A stretch of DNA of 64,000 nt from Promethearchaeia archaeon (GCA_029856105.1 JAHQWH010000193.1:1-64000); one strand, 5' to 3'; shown: positions 1 through 10,199, counted from the first letter of the stretch. Program-made: numbers and translations. Notes: generated by a model not told the origin, from the letters alone.

Positions 1-700
1 CTGCAGTTTTTTTCAGCATCCTTCCATATCTCACAAGAATATCTTTTGCAGTATGTGAAGAGGTAATAGTCATAATAATCTTAATTAAATGAGATTTAAG
101 AAATTCATCTACGGCCCATTCTCCGGGGGCTATAACCAAATCTAATGCATCTAACCCAGGAAAATCCATATCTTTCATGGTTGAATAAGCTTCTAGCATG
201 GTTAAGGGGCATGCGGTAGATGGTTTAACAATCGCACTATTTCCTACTAAATAATTTGCGCCCATTTGATAAAGGGGGAGGCTAATAGGTGTGTTACGCG
301 GAGAAATACAAGCAGATAATCCATGTGGAATATATTTAATTGTTGCATTTTGTTCTCCTTCAATACCAGTTAACGGTTTGTCTTCTATAAACTGATAATA
401 CCAATCGCAAAATTTGAATCCTGTTAGAACAATTGATAATTCCCATTCACTATATTTGATTGGTAACCCACCTTCTGCCACAATCAAATCCTTTAATTGG
501 GCTTTTTTAAAGCGTAATTTTGTAGCTAATTTACCAAGAATTTGAGCTCGTTCAAAAAAATCCATTTCTCTTAGCAAATGTTGATTTTTATGAACTTTTT
601 TTATTTTTTCTCTAACCGTTTCTGGTGTGTCAGCAGGAACAGTTCCTATAATCTCGCCAGTGTATTTATTTTTTATTTCTAGTTCTTGAACTTTTGCCAT
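1..700 (-). CDS. Aldehyde dehydrogenase family protein, C-terminally truncated by window edge
   Basis: Translated from minus strand starting at ATG 700..698: MAKVQELEIKNKYTGEIIGTVPADTPETVREKI...; ALDH-type N-terminus and ...SACISPRNTPISLPLYQMGANYLVGNSAIVKPS. Not in the ORF track because the stop is outside the window. Confidence 0.85.
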   Translation of the reverse strand, partial: MAKVQELEIKNKYTGEIIGTVPADTPETVREKIKKVHKNQHLLREMDFFERAQILGKLATKLRFKKAQLKDLIVAEGGLPIKYSEWELSIVLTGFKFCDWYYQFIEDKPLTGIEGEQNATIKYIPHGLSACISPRNTPISLPLYQMGANYLVGNSAIVKPSTACPLTMLEAYSTMKDMDFPGLDALDLVIAPGEWAVDEFLKSHLIKIIMTITSSHTAKDILVRYGRMLKKTA

Positions 701-757
701 ATTTTTCAGTACCTTTCTAATTTTAATGATGTGTTTACAATTTATTCAAAAAGAGTT

Positions 758-1237
758 TTACATGCTATAAATATCGTCATCATCTTTGAGGACTCCAGCA
801 GTTTGAGCAAATTTACCATAACCCATGTCAATTAAGGCTTGCGTTCTTTTGTGCAAAACAAAATCAATCCATCCTTTTTCCTCGTCTGGCTCATTGCAAA
901 AATGTCCAAAAAGTTTTGTATATTCCAATTTTGTTTTTGTTTGGGTTAATTTTTCTATAGCCTTGCTCGAGAGCGCTAGTTCCAAATCAGAACTAACCGC
1001 ATTCCCCGGTTTTATTTCGATCCCATGCCCATTACGTAACACATTAAAAATATCTACGGGAGAATCATCGTCATATGCCTCAAATGAATCATAAATTGCA
1101 AAATCAAAGTTTGATCCATGAACTAAATCAGAAAAAATCTCGGAATATTTTAACAGAAATGTGGTGTATCTTTTCGCTATTTCAGTCTTATATTCATTCA
1201 AATCAGTAATTTGAGCTGATGCTTCTTTTTCAACCAT
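758..1237 (-). CDS. Small protein, possibly SCP2 sterol-binding-like
   Basis: ORF 159 aa; C-terminal pattern resembles SCP2-like lipid-binding proteins; weak call. Confidence 0.4.
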   Translation of the reverse strand: MVEKEASAQITDLNEYKTEIAKRYTTFLLKYSEIFSDLVHGSNFDFAIYDSFEAYDDDSPVDIFNVLRNGHGIEIKPGNAVSSDLELALSSKAIEKLTQTKTKLEYTKLFGHFCNEPDEEKGWIDFVLHKRTQALIDMGYGKFAQTAGVLKDDDDIYSM

Positions 1238-1255
1238 TTTTTTAAAACCTCATTC

Positions 1256-1402
1256 TTACAATTTTTCTTTTTCAATTGTTTTTGTTAAACCTTCGTCCGA
1301 AATTGGGAAGTGTCTAGGTTTTTTAGTTTCAACAATTTCGGCAATTAAATTGAGATAATCTCCAAATGCTATATTTTCTTCACCAATTACACTTGAATTC
1401 AT
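1256..1402 (-). pseudogene. 48-codon remnant of a duplicated NAD-dependent epimerase C-terminus, with internal deletion
   Basis: Minus strand ATG 1402..1400 to TAA 1256: MNSSVIGEENIAFGDYLNLIAEIVETKKPRHFPISDEGLTKTIEKEKL, matching GGENIKIGDFLDLIAEIEGVKKPRHFP...NEGLTRTVKWYKD of the adjacent epimerase. Confidence 0.75.
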
Positions 1403-2484
1403 TTAATCACCCTAATTCCAATTTTTTTTTTTTTTTTCCCATTAACATTTATAAAATCTTTGTACCATTTTACCGTCCTAGTTAATCCTTCATTTATAGG
1501 CGTTATTTTATATCCTAACTTTTCTATAGCAGATTCTGAAGAGAATGCCCAATTATAATCCATTCCAATTATCATATCGGGTGTAATATAAGGGACTCTC
1601 TTTTTTGAAAAAATAGTTTTAGATTTACATAATCTAGCATAGGTCACTCCGAGCCATTTTGGGAAATGTCTGGGTTTCTTAACTCCTTCTATCTCGGCAA
1701 TTAAATCAAGAAAATCTCCAATTTTTATATTCTCTCCCCCTAAAACGAATCCTTGACTATATAAATCGTTTCTACCAATAACACTGACCATTCCATTTAT
1801 TACATCATCTAAATAACACATGCAAAAAACAGCTTCTCCTTTTCCAGGAAGGCCTAAGAACTGCCCAGCAACTATGTCAAAAACCATTTCTCCATAAATG
1901 TTGAAGTCACCCGGACCATAAACAAAACCAGGATAAAATAATACTGATTTAAGTCCTTTTTCAATGTATTCCTTTATTTTCTCACATCCAAGATATTTTG
2001 TTTTCTCATATTTATTTATGAAAAAATCTACATGTTGAAAGTTTTCATTCGTTGGTTCAGCGCTATTAACTGGATTTGGTCCGAGTGCTCCAAAAGAGCT
2101 CATATACATAAGAGGAACATTATTATCTAATGCTACTTTAGCGATATTTTCAGCACCTAGAACATTAATGTTATAATAAGAAGCCTTATCTTTTGCCCAA
2201 ACCTTTACATAGCCAGCTAAATGGTATATAATATCAATATTATCTACAGCCTTTTCCAAGCTATTGATATCTTGAACATCACCAGTAATATATCCAATAT
2301 TACTAAGTTCTTTGAAAGGGGCTGTGTTACTATTCTCCCGTACTAAAAGTTTTAAGTTATGTCCTAGTTGATGCAGTTTTTTAACTAAAGGAATGCCAAT
2401 AAATCCCGTACCGCCAGTCACTAATATATTAGCCATCGCAAAAAGATAAGTAATTTTATTCAAATTTTGAATATTTAAAATCAT
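1399..2484 (-). CDS. NAD-dependent epimerase/dehydratase (extended SDR)
   Basis: TGGTGFIG Rossmann motif, YxxxK (YEKTKYLGC); likely true start at MANILVTGG (about 2436). Confidence 0.88.
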   Translation of the reverse strand: MILNIQNLNKITYLFAMANILVTGGTGFIGIPLVKKLHQLGHNLKLLVRENSNTAPFKELSNIGYITGDVQDINSLEKAVDNIDIIYHLAGYVKVWAKDKASYYNINVLGAENIAKVALDNNVPLMYMSSFGALGPNPVNSAEPTNENFQHVDFFINKYEKTKYLGCEKIKEYIEKGLKSVLFYPGFVYGPGDFNIYGEMVFDIVAGQFLGLPGKGEAVFCMCYLDDVINGMVSVIGRNDLYSQGFVLGGENIKIGDFLDLIAEIEGVKKPRHFPKWLGVTYARLCKSKTIFSKKRVPYITPDMIIGMDYNWAFSSESAIEKLGYKITPINEGLTRTVKWYKDFINVNGKKKKKIGIRVIK

Positions 2485-2656
2485 TAAAATTGGTTTTTAA
2501 AGCTTCTCAAATCTTAAGGGTTTGTCACTCTTAAGAGTATGGAAAATAGGAGAATTAGAATTTTTCATTTTAAATAATTTACTTCTTTTTTAGCTTAAAT
2601 TTTAATTTAAAAATGTAATAATAAAATTAGTGGTTTAAATAAAATTCTTAGTTAAT

Positions 2657-3220
2657 TTGTCAAATTTTAATAGGTTAAAGAAGAATAGAGGGAATTTTCT
2701 ATCACAACTTCAATTACCTTATTCAGAAACCCCCCATAATCTGTTGGAAGAAATATTTCATATTCTTCAAGTTAAATTTGGTTTAACGAGAAACTCTAAC
2801 CAAAAATTTGTAGATTTGGGGGCGGGGAATGGTCAAATAATCCTCTATTCTGCTTTAAATTACGGAATAAAGTCATTTGGTATTGAAATTAATGGGAATT
2901 TAATAACTGAAGCAAAATCAAAAATAAAAATGCTAAAAAGAGAAAAGAAATATAAGAAAAAGTTATTTCGCAAAATTAAATTAATAACTAAAGACTTTTT
3001 TAACATTTCTCTAAAAAATTATGACTTTATATATATTTTTTCCTTGCCTACAATGCAAAAATTATTACATCACGTTTTTTTAACAGCAAAAACAGGAGCA
3101 ATCGTTATATCTTTTAAATACCCATTGAATAATTTTGAGAAGATTCTGAAATTGTCGTATAAATTAGAGATAAAGGATGTTCAGCAAGATATTGAAGTAT
3201 ATTATTACTTTAAATTATAA
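2657..3220 (+). CDS. Class I SAM-dependent methyltransferase-like protein
   Basis: FVDLGAGNGQIILYSALNYGIKSFGIEI motif I/II; TTG start. Confidence 0.7.
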   Translation: MSNFNRLKKNRGNFLSQLQLPYSETPHNLLEEIFHILQVKFGLTRNSNQKFVDLGAGNGQIILYSALNYGIKSFGIEINGNLITEAKSKIKMLKREKKYKKKLFRKIKLITKDFFNISLKNYDFIYIFSLPTMQKLLHHVFLTAKTGAIVISFKYPLNNFEKILKLSYKLEIKDVQQDIEVYYYFKL

Positions 3221-3313
3221 AAAATTAATCAATATTAATTTATCTCTGCTTAAATTCTAATTAAGATTGTTAAATCGTAATATTCTGATATTACCTTGGT
3301 ATGTAAGGAATCC

Positions 3314-3337
3314 CGTGAAATGAGTGTTTCACGATCT
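3314..3337. repeat. Hairpin element copy 1 (CGTGAAA-tgagtg-TTTCACG)
   Basis: Perfect 7-bp inverted repeat between convergent genes; related to copy at 49914-49937. Confidence 0.6.
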
Positions 3338-3388
3338 GAAATAATAAAAAATCTTTATCTCTTTAAAAAAAGTATAAAATTTAGAAGA

Positions 3389-4264
3389 TTATATACCATT
3401 CCACGATATTACATATTTTAATTCTTCGGGTTTCTCAATATTTGGCTCTGAAAACGCCCATTTTCCACCTATTCCGGCTTCTTTCGCACTTAGATCAAAG
3501 TGACATACAGCAATCCCAATATCGAGACGCACAAATTTGTTATAAATCAAACCTTTCTTATCTTTTGAGAACTTTACGTAAAAATGAAAATTATCAGCGT
3601 CCAGTTCTTTTATTATTCTCCATGGTTGTTTATTACCCGCAGATGGACCAAGACGAATCATTTCTAGTAAAGTTGCGTATTTGCCAATATTTTCTTGAGA
3701 AAGAGTAGTAGAAAAATCTCGTTCAAAAAAAAGTTGATCCCATGGATACCTCGCGTTAGCTTTTACGAACGAACGAATTATTTTTTCTTTTGCTCTTCTA
3801 GTTTCTGCGGGGTATCCTACAGGTGTAATTGCGGGTACAACTTCGTTAAGTTCACATTCGATTTTTTTAGAAAAAAGACTTCGATTAAAAAAACCTCCTA
3901 ACCAACACGTGCCTAAATTCATATCAGTTGCAGACAAAATAATAACTTCTAAAAGATAGCCATAATTTTCCCGGTCATACTGATCATAATCAGATTTTTC
4001 AACTGCTCCAACAATAAATTCTTGGGCACCCTTTATTAAACCATAGGTTCCCAATTTTTTCTTTTCATCCGGGTCAAATTCTGGCATACCTATTAAATCA
4101 AATCGACATTTTCCAGCAATCTCACTAAACGGACTTTTAAAATTACGCAATTTTAAAATTTCATAGAGCTTTTCCTTTACTTGATCTTCAAGTAACCGTT
4201 TAGAATAAGTCCTCCAAGAAGTTCGCTGCTTTATAATATCAAATATTGATTTAGAAAATACCAT
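3389..4264 (-). CDS. Nitroreductase family protein
   Basis: Repeated nitroreductase halves: IIKQRTSWRTYSKRLLEDQV, LIKGAQEFIVGAVE, DMNLGTCWLGGFFNRSLF, GPSAGNKQPWRI. Confidence 0.82.
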   Translation of the reverse strand: MVFSKSIFDIIKQRTSWRTYSKRLLEDQVKEKLYEILKLRNFKSPFSEIAGKCRFDLIGMPEFDPDEKKKLGTYGLIKGAQEFIVGAVEKSDYDQYDRENYGYLLEVIILSATDMNLGTCWLGGFFNRSLFSKKIECELNEVVPAITPVGYPAETRRAKEKIIRSFVKANARYPWDQLFFERDFSTTLSQENIGKYATLLEMIRLGPSAGNKQPWRIIKELDADNFHFYVKFSKDKKGLIYNKFVRLDIGIAVCHFDLSAKEAGIGGKWAFSEPNIEKPEELKYVISWNGI

Positions 4265-4607
4265 AACATTTCATAATCATTAACATTATATATAATCATA
4301 AGAAAAATTAGGAAAGAAAAAGAAAAAGAAAAAATCACTATATTGAAAAATGCTGAATTACGCAAATAACTTATCTAAAGCGCACAAAGACAAGATTATC
4401 AACTAAAAATGTGATGGAATATTGACCGTAGGCATCGAGTTAAGGCTTTTAAACCGCTATATTGAATAAACAAAAACTATGTAGAATCAACAAATTTAAA
4501 TATCATATTTTCTTTTAAATTATTAATTAAATTAAATCTAGCTTAACTTTTTCGCGATTGCTAAGGATAGGCTTAATTTTTAAAAATAAAAAACATTCAA
4601 GCTAAAA

Positions 4608-6194
4608 ATGAAGATCTTATATGTAAATCCAGCTCGGTTACAGTCGGGGTTGGATGCAATAATTACGGGTTCTCCCTTAAGTTTAATCTCAATAGCTGCT
4701 ATGGTACCAGAGCACGATGCAAAATTATTTGATTTTAAGGTAGATAAATATCGTGAAAAGCAATTTCGTAGCGAACTAAACCAATACGATGTGGTAGCTA
4801 TTACAAGTATGACACCTCAAATTTACTCTGCATTGGAGGTTGCAAAAATGGCTAAAGAACACGGATGTACCACAATTATAGGGGGATATCATCCTACACT
4901 AGTACCTGAATTCGTAGCAAAGCACGATTATGTAGATTTTACCGTCCGTGGTGAAGGAGAACATACCTTTAAAGAGATTATTGATTATATCGATGGCAAC
5001 AAAAACAATGTTTCGATAAAAGAAATTGACGGAATATCGTACTTGAATAAAGACGGTAAAATAATCCACAATAATGAGCGACAGTTGGAATGTAATTTAG
5101 ATAATTTTCCGTTGCCTCGTAGAGATCTTTTAAAAGGAAAACTTTACACTTATTTAGGAACAACAACTCAACAAGTTGAAACTTCTCGAGGTTGTCCACA
5201 CAATTGCAAGTTTTGTTGCATAATTAAGATGTGGCGAAATTCGAATCAAAATATTACTTACAGAACTAAATCAATTACACGAATTATGCAAGAGATTTAC
5301 GATGTAGATTGGAAAAACGATTTTATATTCTTTTGCGAAGATAATTTTACCATAAACGCAAAACGAACGCATAAAATTTTAGATACAATTATTAAGTCGG
5401 GTGTCCCAAATAAGATGCACTTTTCCTGCCAATCTCGGGTTGATACTTTGTATAGAAACCCTATATTAATCGAAAAACTTTATAAAGCTGGATTTAAGCA
5501 AGTATTTCTAGGTATTGAATCAGTACATCAACAAAGTTTAGATGCTATGAATAAGAGAAACACAACGCCCGCTATGGTTCAAAAAGTGGTAAAAAGTCTA
5601 CGAGATAAAGGCATATCCATCTTTGGAGGTGTTATTATTGGCTTCCCGGGCGAAACAAAACGGATGGTTCGGCAAAATATCCAGTATGCGATTGATTTAG
5701 ATTTAGATGTTGTTCAGTTTACACCGATTACCGCTTTTCCTGGAACCGATTTTTACACCGAAGTAAAAGAAAAGGGCATGGTAACTGCTCATAATTACAA
5801 GTTTTACGATTTGTTTCATCCAATGATGAGAACTGAAGAATTGTCGTCTAAAGATTTTCTTCAATTAGTTGCTGAAGGTTACGCTGCTTTCTACTTAAGA
5901 GACTGGATTATCAGAAGAGCAAAAGAGTATATGAATCCGTTTGGAAAATTTAATTGGATGCTTTCATGTATGCATAGATTAATCAAACAAGGTGTTTTAG
6001 GTGGATTGGGCATGTTATACACCCAAGGAATTACAGGTAAAGTTATATCTGACGAATTAAAAGACCCTGAGGAATTAATGAAGGGTATTTATCTTTCCAG
6101 CGAAAATCACATCATAAAAGTGACACAAGAAAATAATAAACCCAAAATTTTAACACACGATAAAACTATAGAAGCAATAAGTGAACAAACTTAA
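4608..6194 (+). CDS. B12-binding domain radical SAM protein
   Basis: N-terminal B12-binding-like domain; TSRGCPHNCKFCCI radical SAM CxxxCxxC motif. Confidence 0.9.
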   Translation: MKILYVNPARLQSGLDAIITGSPLSLISIAAMVPEHDAKLFDFKVDKYREKQFRSELNQYDVVAITSMTPQIYSALEVAKMAKEHGCTTIIGGYHPTLVPEFVAKHDYVDFTVRGEGEHTFKEIIDYIDGNKNNVSIKEIDGISYLNKDGKIIHNNERQLECNLDNFPLPRRDLLKGKLYTYLGTTTQQVETSRGCPHNCKFCCIIKMWRNSNQNITYRTKSITRIMQEIYDVDWKNDFIFFCEDNFTINAKRTHKILDTIIKSGVPNKMHFSCQSRVDTLYRNPILIEKLYKAGFKQVFLGIESVHQQSLDAMNKRNTTPAMVQKVVKSLRDKGISIFGGVIIGFPGETKRMVRQNIQYAIDLDLDVVQFTPITAFPGTDFYTEVKEKGMVTAHNYKFYDLFHPMMRTEELSSKDFLQLVAEGYAAFYLRDWIIRRAKEYMNPFGKFNWMLSCMHRLIKQGVLGGLGMLYTQGITGKVISDELKDPEELMKGIYLSSENHIIKVTQENNKPKILTHDKTIEAISEQT

Positions 6195-6290
6195 TTTCTT
6201 TGATAATATCGGAAATATTCTTGTTTTATAGATTAATTTTATTCAAAATCTTTTTTTAGATTCGTTTATTTATTCAAATGATTATTTATC

Positions 6291-7301
6291 ATGGAAGAAG
6301 TGATTCCCGGTATATTTTTGATTAAAGAAAAAAGTGGTTTCGAGCGAATTAAGCCTTCAGAAAACATTTACATTATAGCAGGTCCTGATGGATTAATCTT
6401 TGATGCTGGTTTTGGCAATAAAAAGGTTATTAAATTCCTTATTAAAGAAATTAACAAAATAGAACAGAAATATAGAGATAACAACAAAGATTTTAAAATA
6501 ACGCAAATCCTTGTGTCTCATGGCCATCCTGATCATTTTGCAGGGTTAAAAAGGATAAAAAATTCACTTGGAGTTAAAATTATTTTAACAGAGAAAACAG
6601 CTGATATTATAAAAAACAAAAAAAGTTTTATGAAATCGTTTAACTCAGATAGTTATGAGGATTATCTAATCATACAAAAAGGGTTTCGGTATAGAATAAG
6701 GAGCTTCTTAGAAAAACTTATGTTTAGCTTTTTTTTTAAAAGAATATATGGTCTTTCTTTTATCGCCAAACCTGATGAAATTATTAAAGACAATACTGAA
6801 ATTTCAATAAACGGTGAGACTTGGAAGGTGTTTCCATCGCCTGGACATGCAATAGACCATATTTCTTTGTACAACGAAGAAAAGGGAGTTCTACTTTCTG
6901 GAGATAATGTTTTATCAAAGACTACTTGGCTTGGCCCTCCAAATTGCAACATAGGCGATTATATTGAATCTATTGAGACGATTCAGAAATTACCAAACCT
7001 TAAAATTATATTAGCCGCTCATGGAGCCCTTATAAATAACCCAAGAGAGCGAACTATTGAGATATTGGAACATAGAAAAGAGCGGACCCAGCAAGTATTA
7101 GATATTGTTAAAGAATTTACTGAAAATGGGACATCTCCCGATGAGATCATTCAAAAATTGTATTCAAATAAAAAGAAAATGCGAACCGAAATCGCTCGTG
7201 GATGGGTGTGCCTAACGCTAAAGATGCTCGAAGAACAAAATGTTATAAAACGAATTGAAGGTAAGAAAGAGATAAAGTTTTACACACCAAATAAATTATA
7301 A
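6291..7301 (+). CDS. Metallo-beta-lactamase fold hydrolase
   Basis: SHGHPDHFAG motif (HxHxDH), SPGHAIDHI, LSGDNVL; C-terminal winged-helix-like tail. Confidence 0.88.
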   Translation: MEEVIPGIFLIKEKSGFERIKPSENIYIIAGPDGLIFDAGFGNKKVIKFLIKEINKIEQKYRDNNKDFKITQILVSHGHPDHFAGLKRIKNSLGVKIILTEKTADIIKNKKSFMKSFNSDSYEDYLIIQKGFRYRIRSFLEKLMFSFFFKRIYGLSFIAKPDEIIKDNTEISINGETWKVFPSPGHAIDHISLYNEEKGVLLSGDNVLSKTTWLGPPNCNIGDYIESIETIQKLPNLKIILAAHGALINNPRERTIEILEHRKERTQQVLDIVKEFTENGTSPDEIIQKLYSNKKKMRTEIARGWVCLTLKMLEEQNVIKRIEGKKEIKFYTPNKL

Positions 7302-7361
7302 TTTACTGGCTAAACTATTATTATCTTAAATATTGAAAATATCAATTTAATTTTTTTATAG

Positions 7362-8744
7362 GTGAAAAATCTGAAAATTACTATGATTGGAGCGGGAAGT
7401 ATCGTATTTGGGCACAATATCCTCACAGACATCCTCGCACATCCTGCTCTAAGAGAAGATACTCTAATTTGTCTAGAGGACATCGATCCGACTCGTTTAG
7501 ATTTAATGTATAAATTAATGCTAAAGTATAAGGAATCAAATCCAGAACAGTTGGAGGGCGTATCGTTTGAGAAGACAACTGATCTAAGAAAAGCTATCAC
7601 TAACGCCAAATACTTAATCAGTGCTATTCATGTGGGTGGCCTAAATGCTTTTAAGCTCGATATAGAAATCCCATTTAAGTATGGTGTTACTCAGTGTGTA
7701 GGGGATACTCTTGGTCCAGGAGGTATATTTCGATTTTTACGCCAATCCACAGCACTTAAGAAAATAGTTGAATTAATCAAAGATGTTGGATATAATTCTG
7801 AATTAAAACCCTTATTACTTAACTACGCTAATCCAATGGCAATGAATACCTGGTACTCTAATTTCATTTATCCCGATTCAACTGTAGGACTATGTCATGG
7901 CGTGCAAGGAACAGCAGCTCTATTACGGCATTGGATAGGTGTAAAACGGGAAGATTTCAGTTATTTATGTGCGGGAATCAACCATATGGCTTGGTTCTTA
8001 AATGCATGGTATAAAAACCCTACTGATCCAAATAAAACTTGGAAAAACATATATCCGTTATTATATAACGCCTATAAAAAGAATCCTGAATTAGCTGGAA
8101 GTGAAAAACTCCGTTGGGATATGATGGAAGCTACGGGATATTTTATGACTGAATCCTCGGGGCATCTAAGTGAATATTTGCCATATTACAGAAAAAGGAA
8201 AGTTTTACTCGAACAATATAAAGGTGCTGAAATTTTCCATAACAGCCTGATACACGGAGAGGTATTAAGATTTGATATTATTGAAGCGGACAAAATAGAA
8301 AAACGCCTAAATAGACGAATTGAACGAAAAAGACTTAAATTAAAAAAAACCCCTACCGATGAATACGCTTCACACATTATTAACGCAATAGAAACGAATA
8401 AACCTTTCAGGTTTAATGGTAATGTAATTAACAAAGAAGGCGGTTTGATAACAAATTTACCAAAAGATTGTTGTGTCGAGGTACCTGTATTTGCTGATTA
8501 TCAAGGATTACATCCACAAGGGGGAATAAAATTGCCTACGATCTGTCAAGCACTGTGTATATCAAACGTAATGGTCCAAAAAGCGGCAGTTGAAGGCGCT
8601 CTTGAATTAGATCGAGAAAAAATTTATCACGCAGTATTACTCGATCCTAATACAGCAAGCGTGTGTTCTCCAAAAGAAATTAGAGAAATGGTAGATGATA
8701 TGTTTGACGCCGAAAAAAAATGGCTCCCTCAGTTTGAAAGTTAA
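7362..8744 (+). CDS. Glycoside hydrolase family 4 (alpha-glucosidase/alpha-galactosidase-like)
   Basis: KITMIGAGSIVFGHNILTDIL, YANPMAMNTW, CHGVQGT, AGINHMAWF motifs of GH4. Confidence 0.9.
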   Translation: MKNLKITMIGAGSIVFGHNILTDILAHPALREDTLICLEDIDPTRLDLMYKLMLKYKESNPEQLEGVSFEKTTDLRKAITNAKYLISAIHVGGLNAFKLDIEIPFKYGVTQCVGDTLGPGGIFRFLRQSTALKKIVELIKDVGYNSELKPLLLNYANPMAMNTWYSNFIYPDSTVGLCHGVQGTAALLRHWIGVKREDFSYLCAGINHMAWFLNAWYKNPTDPNKTWKNIYPLLYNAYKKNPELAGSEKLRWDMMEATGYFMTESSGHLSEYLPYYRKRKVLLEQYKGAEIFHNSLIHGEVLRFDIIEADKIEKRLNRRIERKRLKLKKTPTDEYASHIINAIETNKPFRFNGNVINKEGGLITNLPKDCCVEVPVFADYQGLHPQGGIKLPTICQALCISNVMVQKAAVEGALELDREKIYHAVLLDPNTASVCSPKEIREMVDDMFDAEKKWLPQFES

Positions 8745-8780
8745 AAAAAATAAAATAAAATAGTTAGAAAAAGTTTCTTT

Positions 8781-10199
8781 TTAAATTTTGCCTTCCCGTT
8801 TTAGACCCTCTAAATACGCTTTTTCTTTTTCCGCGTGAATTCTTTGTAACTCCATTTTCTGTTCTTTCCATTTAGGACCGCTTAAAGGGAAAAATTTTAT
8901 AACAAGAGCAGCGAGTAAAATAAGCACCGCTGGGATAATTGTAAAGCCAATCATTATCCCTAATTGGGCGTCTGGTGTTTGAGTCGCTGCTTCGTTATCA
9001 AATCCAAAAATCGCGATTATTGTCAAGAAAAGCCAAGGGGCAATTGATACTGCAGGCTTAGTTAATAACGCGTTGACCCCAGAATAACTCGTTTCGCGAC
9101 GTTTTTTCGTGCGTATCTCGTCGTAATCAATAACATCAGCCATCATTAATTGTCCAGTCATGAAATATCCCGAAAAACCAATTCCTAAAAGAACCATTCC
9201 AAGTATTGCAGAAATAAAATTCCATCCTATAAAGAAGAACACTATGAAACTTAACCCCGTCATTAACAGCATTAAAAAGTATACTTTTTTTAATTCGTAC
9301 TTTCCTAAAATTTTGTTGTAAACGACAGTGAACGCAAAAATAACGACGAAAAATATAAGTAATGGCAACATCGATAATACTCCCTCAACCATTAAAACGA
9401 AACCTATGTAATAAAACACAGAAGTCGTAAGAATGTATTGTGCAATCGTGAAGCAGAAATTTGAGGCTTCAAAAATTAAAAACGATTTGTTCTTAAAAGT
9501 TTCAATCAAGCCAGTCCAATATCCTAACGGTTCCTCAAGTTGCGTATATTTATTTTCCTTTAGGAAATAACTACTAATAAACAAAATAATACCACAGGCT
9601 ATACCAATAATTACCATAGCTGTTAAGAAAACATCAACAGGTGGTGAAGATTCGCCCGTTAACAATAGAGTAGGTAGTAAAAAAGTGATTAGAAGCCCTA
9701 AACCGCTAAAAATTGAGCTGAAAATCATTATTCCTGCTCGAGCTTTAGACGATATTGCCATTTCTGCCGGTAACGAATATGTGATAAGGCCAATTATCGT
9801 ATAAATGGTATCAAAAGCAAAAAGAATAATTAAAAAGTTGAAAAAAAGTGCTACTTCGTTGTTTATGTCAACAAGCGGGAACCAACAAAACATAAACAAT
9901 ATTGCATAAACTGGCGCCCCAAATCGAATGTAAGGGATTCTACGGCCATATTTCTTTGATTTAGTACGGTCTTCCAAGAATCCAAATAATGGGTCGTTAA
10001 TTGCGTTCCATACGATAAAAATCATCCATGCCAAACCCAGTAAAGATCCACTTAAACCTAATGTTATATTGTAATAGAATGTGATTGGTCCTAAACCTAA
10101 ACCTGAAAGTATTCCGTTGGCGAAAACTGCTCCTCCATATGCAAATTTGGAGCGCGTTGGTACTTTTTCCTCAAATAATGTGTTTTTTTGTTCAATCAT
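8781..10199 (-). CDS. GPH-family / MFS sugar:cation symporter (MelB-like)
   Basis: About 12 TM; NDPLFGFLEDRTKSKKYGRRIPYIRFGAP motif and DVIDYDEIRTKKRRE typical of GPH family. Confidence 0.88.
   Translation of the reverse strand: MIEQKNTLFEEKVPTRSKFAYGGAVFANGILSGLGLGPITFYYNITLGLSGSLLGLAWMIFIVWNAINDPLFGFLEDRTKSKKYGRRIPYIRFGAPVYAILFMFCWFPLVDINNEVALFFNFLIILFAFDTIYTIIGLITYSLPAEMAISSKARAGIMIFSSIFSGLGLLITFLLPTLLLTGESSPPVDVFLTAMVIIGIACGIILFISSYFLKENKYTQLEEPLGYWTGLIETFKNKSFLIFEASNFCFTIAQYILTTSVFYYIGFVLMVEGVLSMLPLLIFFVVIFAFTVVYNKILGKYELKKVYFLMLLMTGLSFIVFFFIGWNFISAILGMVLLGIGFSGYFMTGQLMMADVIDYDEIRTKKRRETSYSGVNALLTKPAVSIAPWLFLTIIAIFGFDNEAATQTPDAQLGIMIGFTIIPAVLILLAALVIKFFPLSGPKWKEQKMELQRIHAEKEKAYLEGLKREGKI

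Noticed and set aside
825-1094. Track ORF on + strand opposite 758-1237
   Set aside because: Antisense shadow of a better supported CDS; no family resemblance.
3442-3901. Two + strand track ORFs inside the nitroreductase gene
   Set aside because: Antisense to a confident nitroreductase; low-complexity Ser/Phe/Lys-rich translations.
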